Source of the DNA: Microbacterium sp. 18062
GTDB taxonomy: Bacteria > Actinomycetota > Actinomycetes > Actinomycetales > Microbacteriaceae
Direction: 5' to 3'
DNA: 46,329 nt
NCBI RefSeq assembly: GCF_902706225.1
Contig: NZ_CACSKB010000034.1
Span: 1 to 46,329 of the forward strand
How positions within the stretch are numbered: position 1 is the stretch's first letter; the number at the start of each line of letters is the position of its first letter. Below, in pieces: positions 45,856 to 46,329 of this stretch. The notes beneath the pieces were generated by a model. That model was not told the DNA's origin, did not search any database, and saw only the letters and a program-made list of their open reading frames with translations. A program made the translations under genes and the position numbers.

Positions 45856-46259
45856 GCGCACCTGGTTCGACGGGCCCCTGCCCGCGATCGCCACCGACCG
45901 GCTCGCCGTGCTCGTCAGCGGCGACGCGGCGATCCCCGCCGCCCGTCGCGTCCTCGCGGTGGCGGCGGCGGCGGCCACCGCGACGGACGTGCTCGACGCG
46001 CTGCTCGAAGAGGGCATCGCCGCCGTTCCCGCGTTCGCGATCGTCGCGCTCGAGGACGGCGCGCTGACGGCGTTCCTGCGCGGTCCGTTCGCGCTGCGCT
46101 TCGAGGACGGCACCCACCGCGTGTGGCGGGTCGACGGCATCGGAGCGCATACGTGGCGCGAGGTCGCCGCCGACGGGGTCACGCGTGGATGGGCGGGATC
46201 GCCCGACGCCGAGCCGCGGCTGCTCGATCTCGGAGCGACGCCGGAACGGCCGGTCCGCT
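45848..46259 (+). CDS. Partial gene following the phosphatase (possible FHA protein N-terminus)
   Basis: GTG at 45848 overlaps the PP2C stop by 8 nt. About 137 residues are readable (VTERTWFDGPLPAIATDRLAVLV ... LRFEDGTHRVWRVDGIGAHTW). The fold is not recognised. In related genomes, as I remember, an FHA-domain gene occupies this place and has a variable N-terminal domain; an FHA domain, which binds phosphothreonine, would suit a kinase cluster, but none is visible here. The frame stays open to the window end, but from 46260 on the sequence is an inverted copy of upstream DNA, so only the part to 46259 is trusted. Confidence 0.55.
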
Positions 46260-46329
46260 CCGGCCCACATCGGTGCGCGCGCCCGTCACCAGTACGATTC
46301 CGTCTGTCATCGCCCGCCCGCCCGTGTTC
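46260..46329 (-). repeat. Inverted near-copy of the PP2C gene start, probable assembly chimera
   Basis: Reverse complement of 44994-45063 with 3 differences in 70. All three are silent third-position changes in the frames of the two genes concerned, which points to a related strain or a diverged copy rather than to read errors. The breakpoint is at 46259/46260. Confidence 0.8.

Overview
The window reads as a high-G+C actinobacterium of the Microbacteriaceae type, most like Microbacterium. This rests on dense G+C-rich genes with frequent GTG starts, protein relatedness as I remember it (rsmA, metG-tatD, rsmI-pmt, the kinase/MoxR/DUF58 cluster), and many genes whose -10 hexamer lies only 6-8 nt before the start codon. 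No tRNA, rRNA or CRISPR array was seen. The window may be a whole metagenome contig: its last 70 bp are an inverted near-copy of the start of a gene 1.2 kb upstream, which looks like an assembly chimera.

Layout. 1-5311: housekeeping block with rsmA (-), a sugar-porter MFS gene (+), a 38-residue charged protein (+), then metG-tatD (-). 5314-10282: a foreign-looking island, lower in G+C, flanked by 31-bp direct repeats (30/31 identical). It carries a membrane-fusion-like protein, an ABC ATPase, an FtsX/MacB-like permease, a small exported protein, a cysteine-rich lipoprotein and a decayed serine recombinase. 10281-19790: a galactan-use locus with a LacI-family repressor (-) divergent from a GH42 beta-galactosidase, a sugar-binding lipoprotein, two MalF/MalG-type permeases and a cell-wall-anchored GH53 endo-galactanase; a 28-bp perfect palindrome and a second near-palindrome in the divergent gap are the probable operators. 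19905-22300: rsmI (-) and a protein O-mannosyltransferase (+), divergent, with overlapping -10 elements.

22446-30983: MarR and TetR regulators, then an Opp/Dpp-type transporter operon (binding lipoprotein, permease, permease-ATPase fusion, ATPase) ending in a cytoplasmic GH3 glycosidase, so the cargo is more likely a glycoside than a peptide. 31005-32849: a DUF255/YyaL-type thioredoxin-domain protein (-). 33022-end: a translationally coupled cluster of Ser/Thr kinase, 2006-residue Ig-repeat surface protein, MoxR ATPase, DUF58 protein, membrane transglutaminase-fold protein lacking its catalytic Cys and His, PP2C phosphatase and the start of one more gene.

How they work together. GH53 outside the cell cuts galactan, the ABC importer takes in the oligosaccharides, GH42 releases galactose, and LacI senses the sugar. 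In the last cluster the kinase and phosphatase probably control an envelope complex built on the giant Ig protein and the MoxR/DUF58/transglutaminase-fold trio. The island looks like a peptide export or self-protection cassette of no family I recognise.
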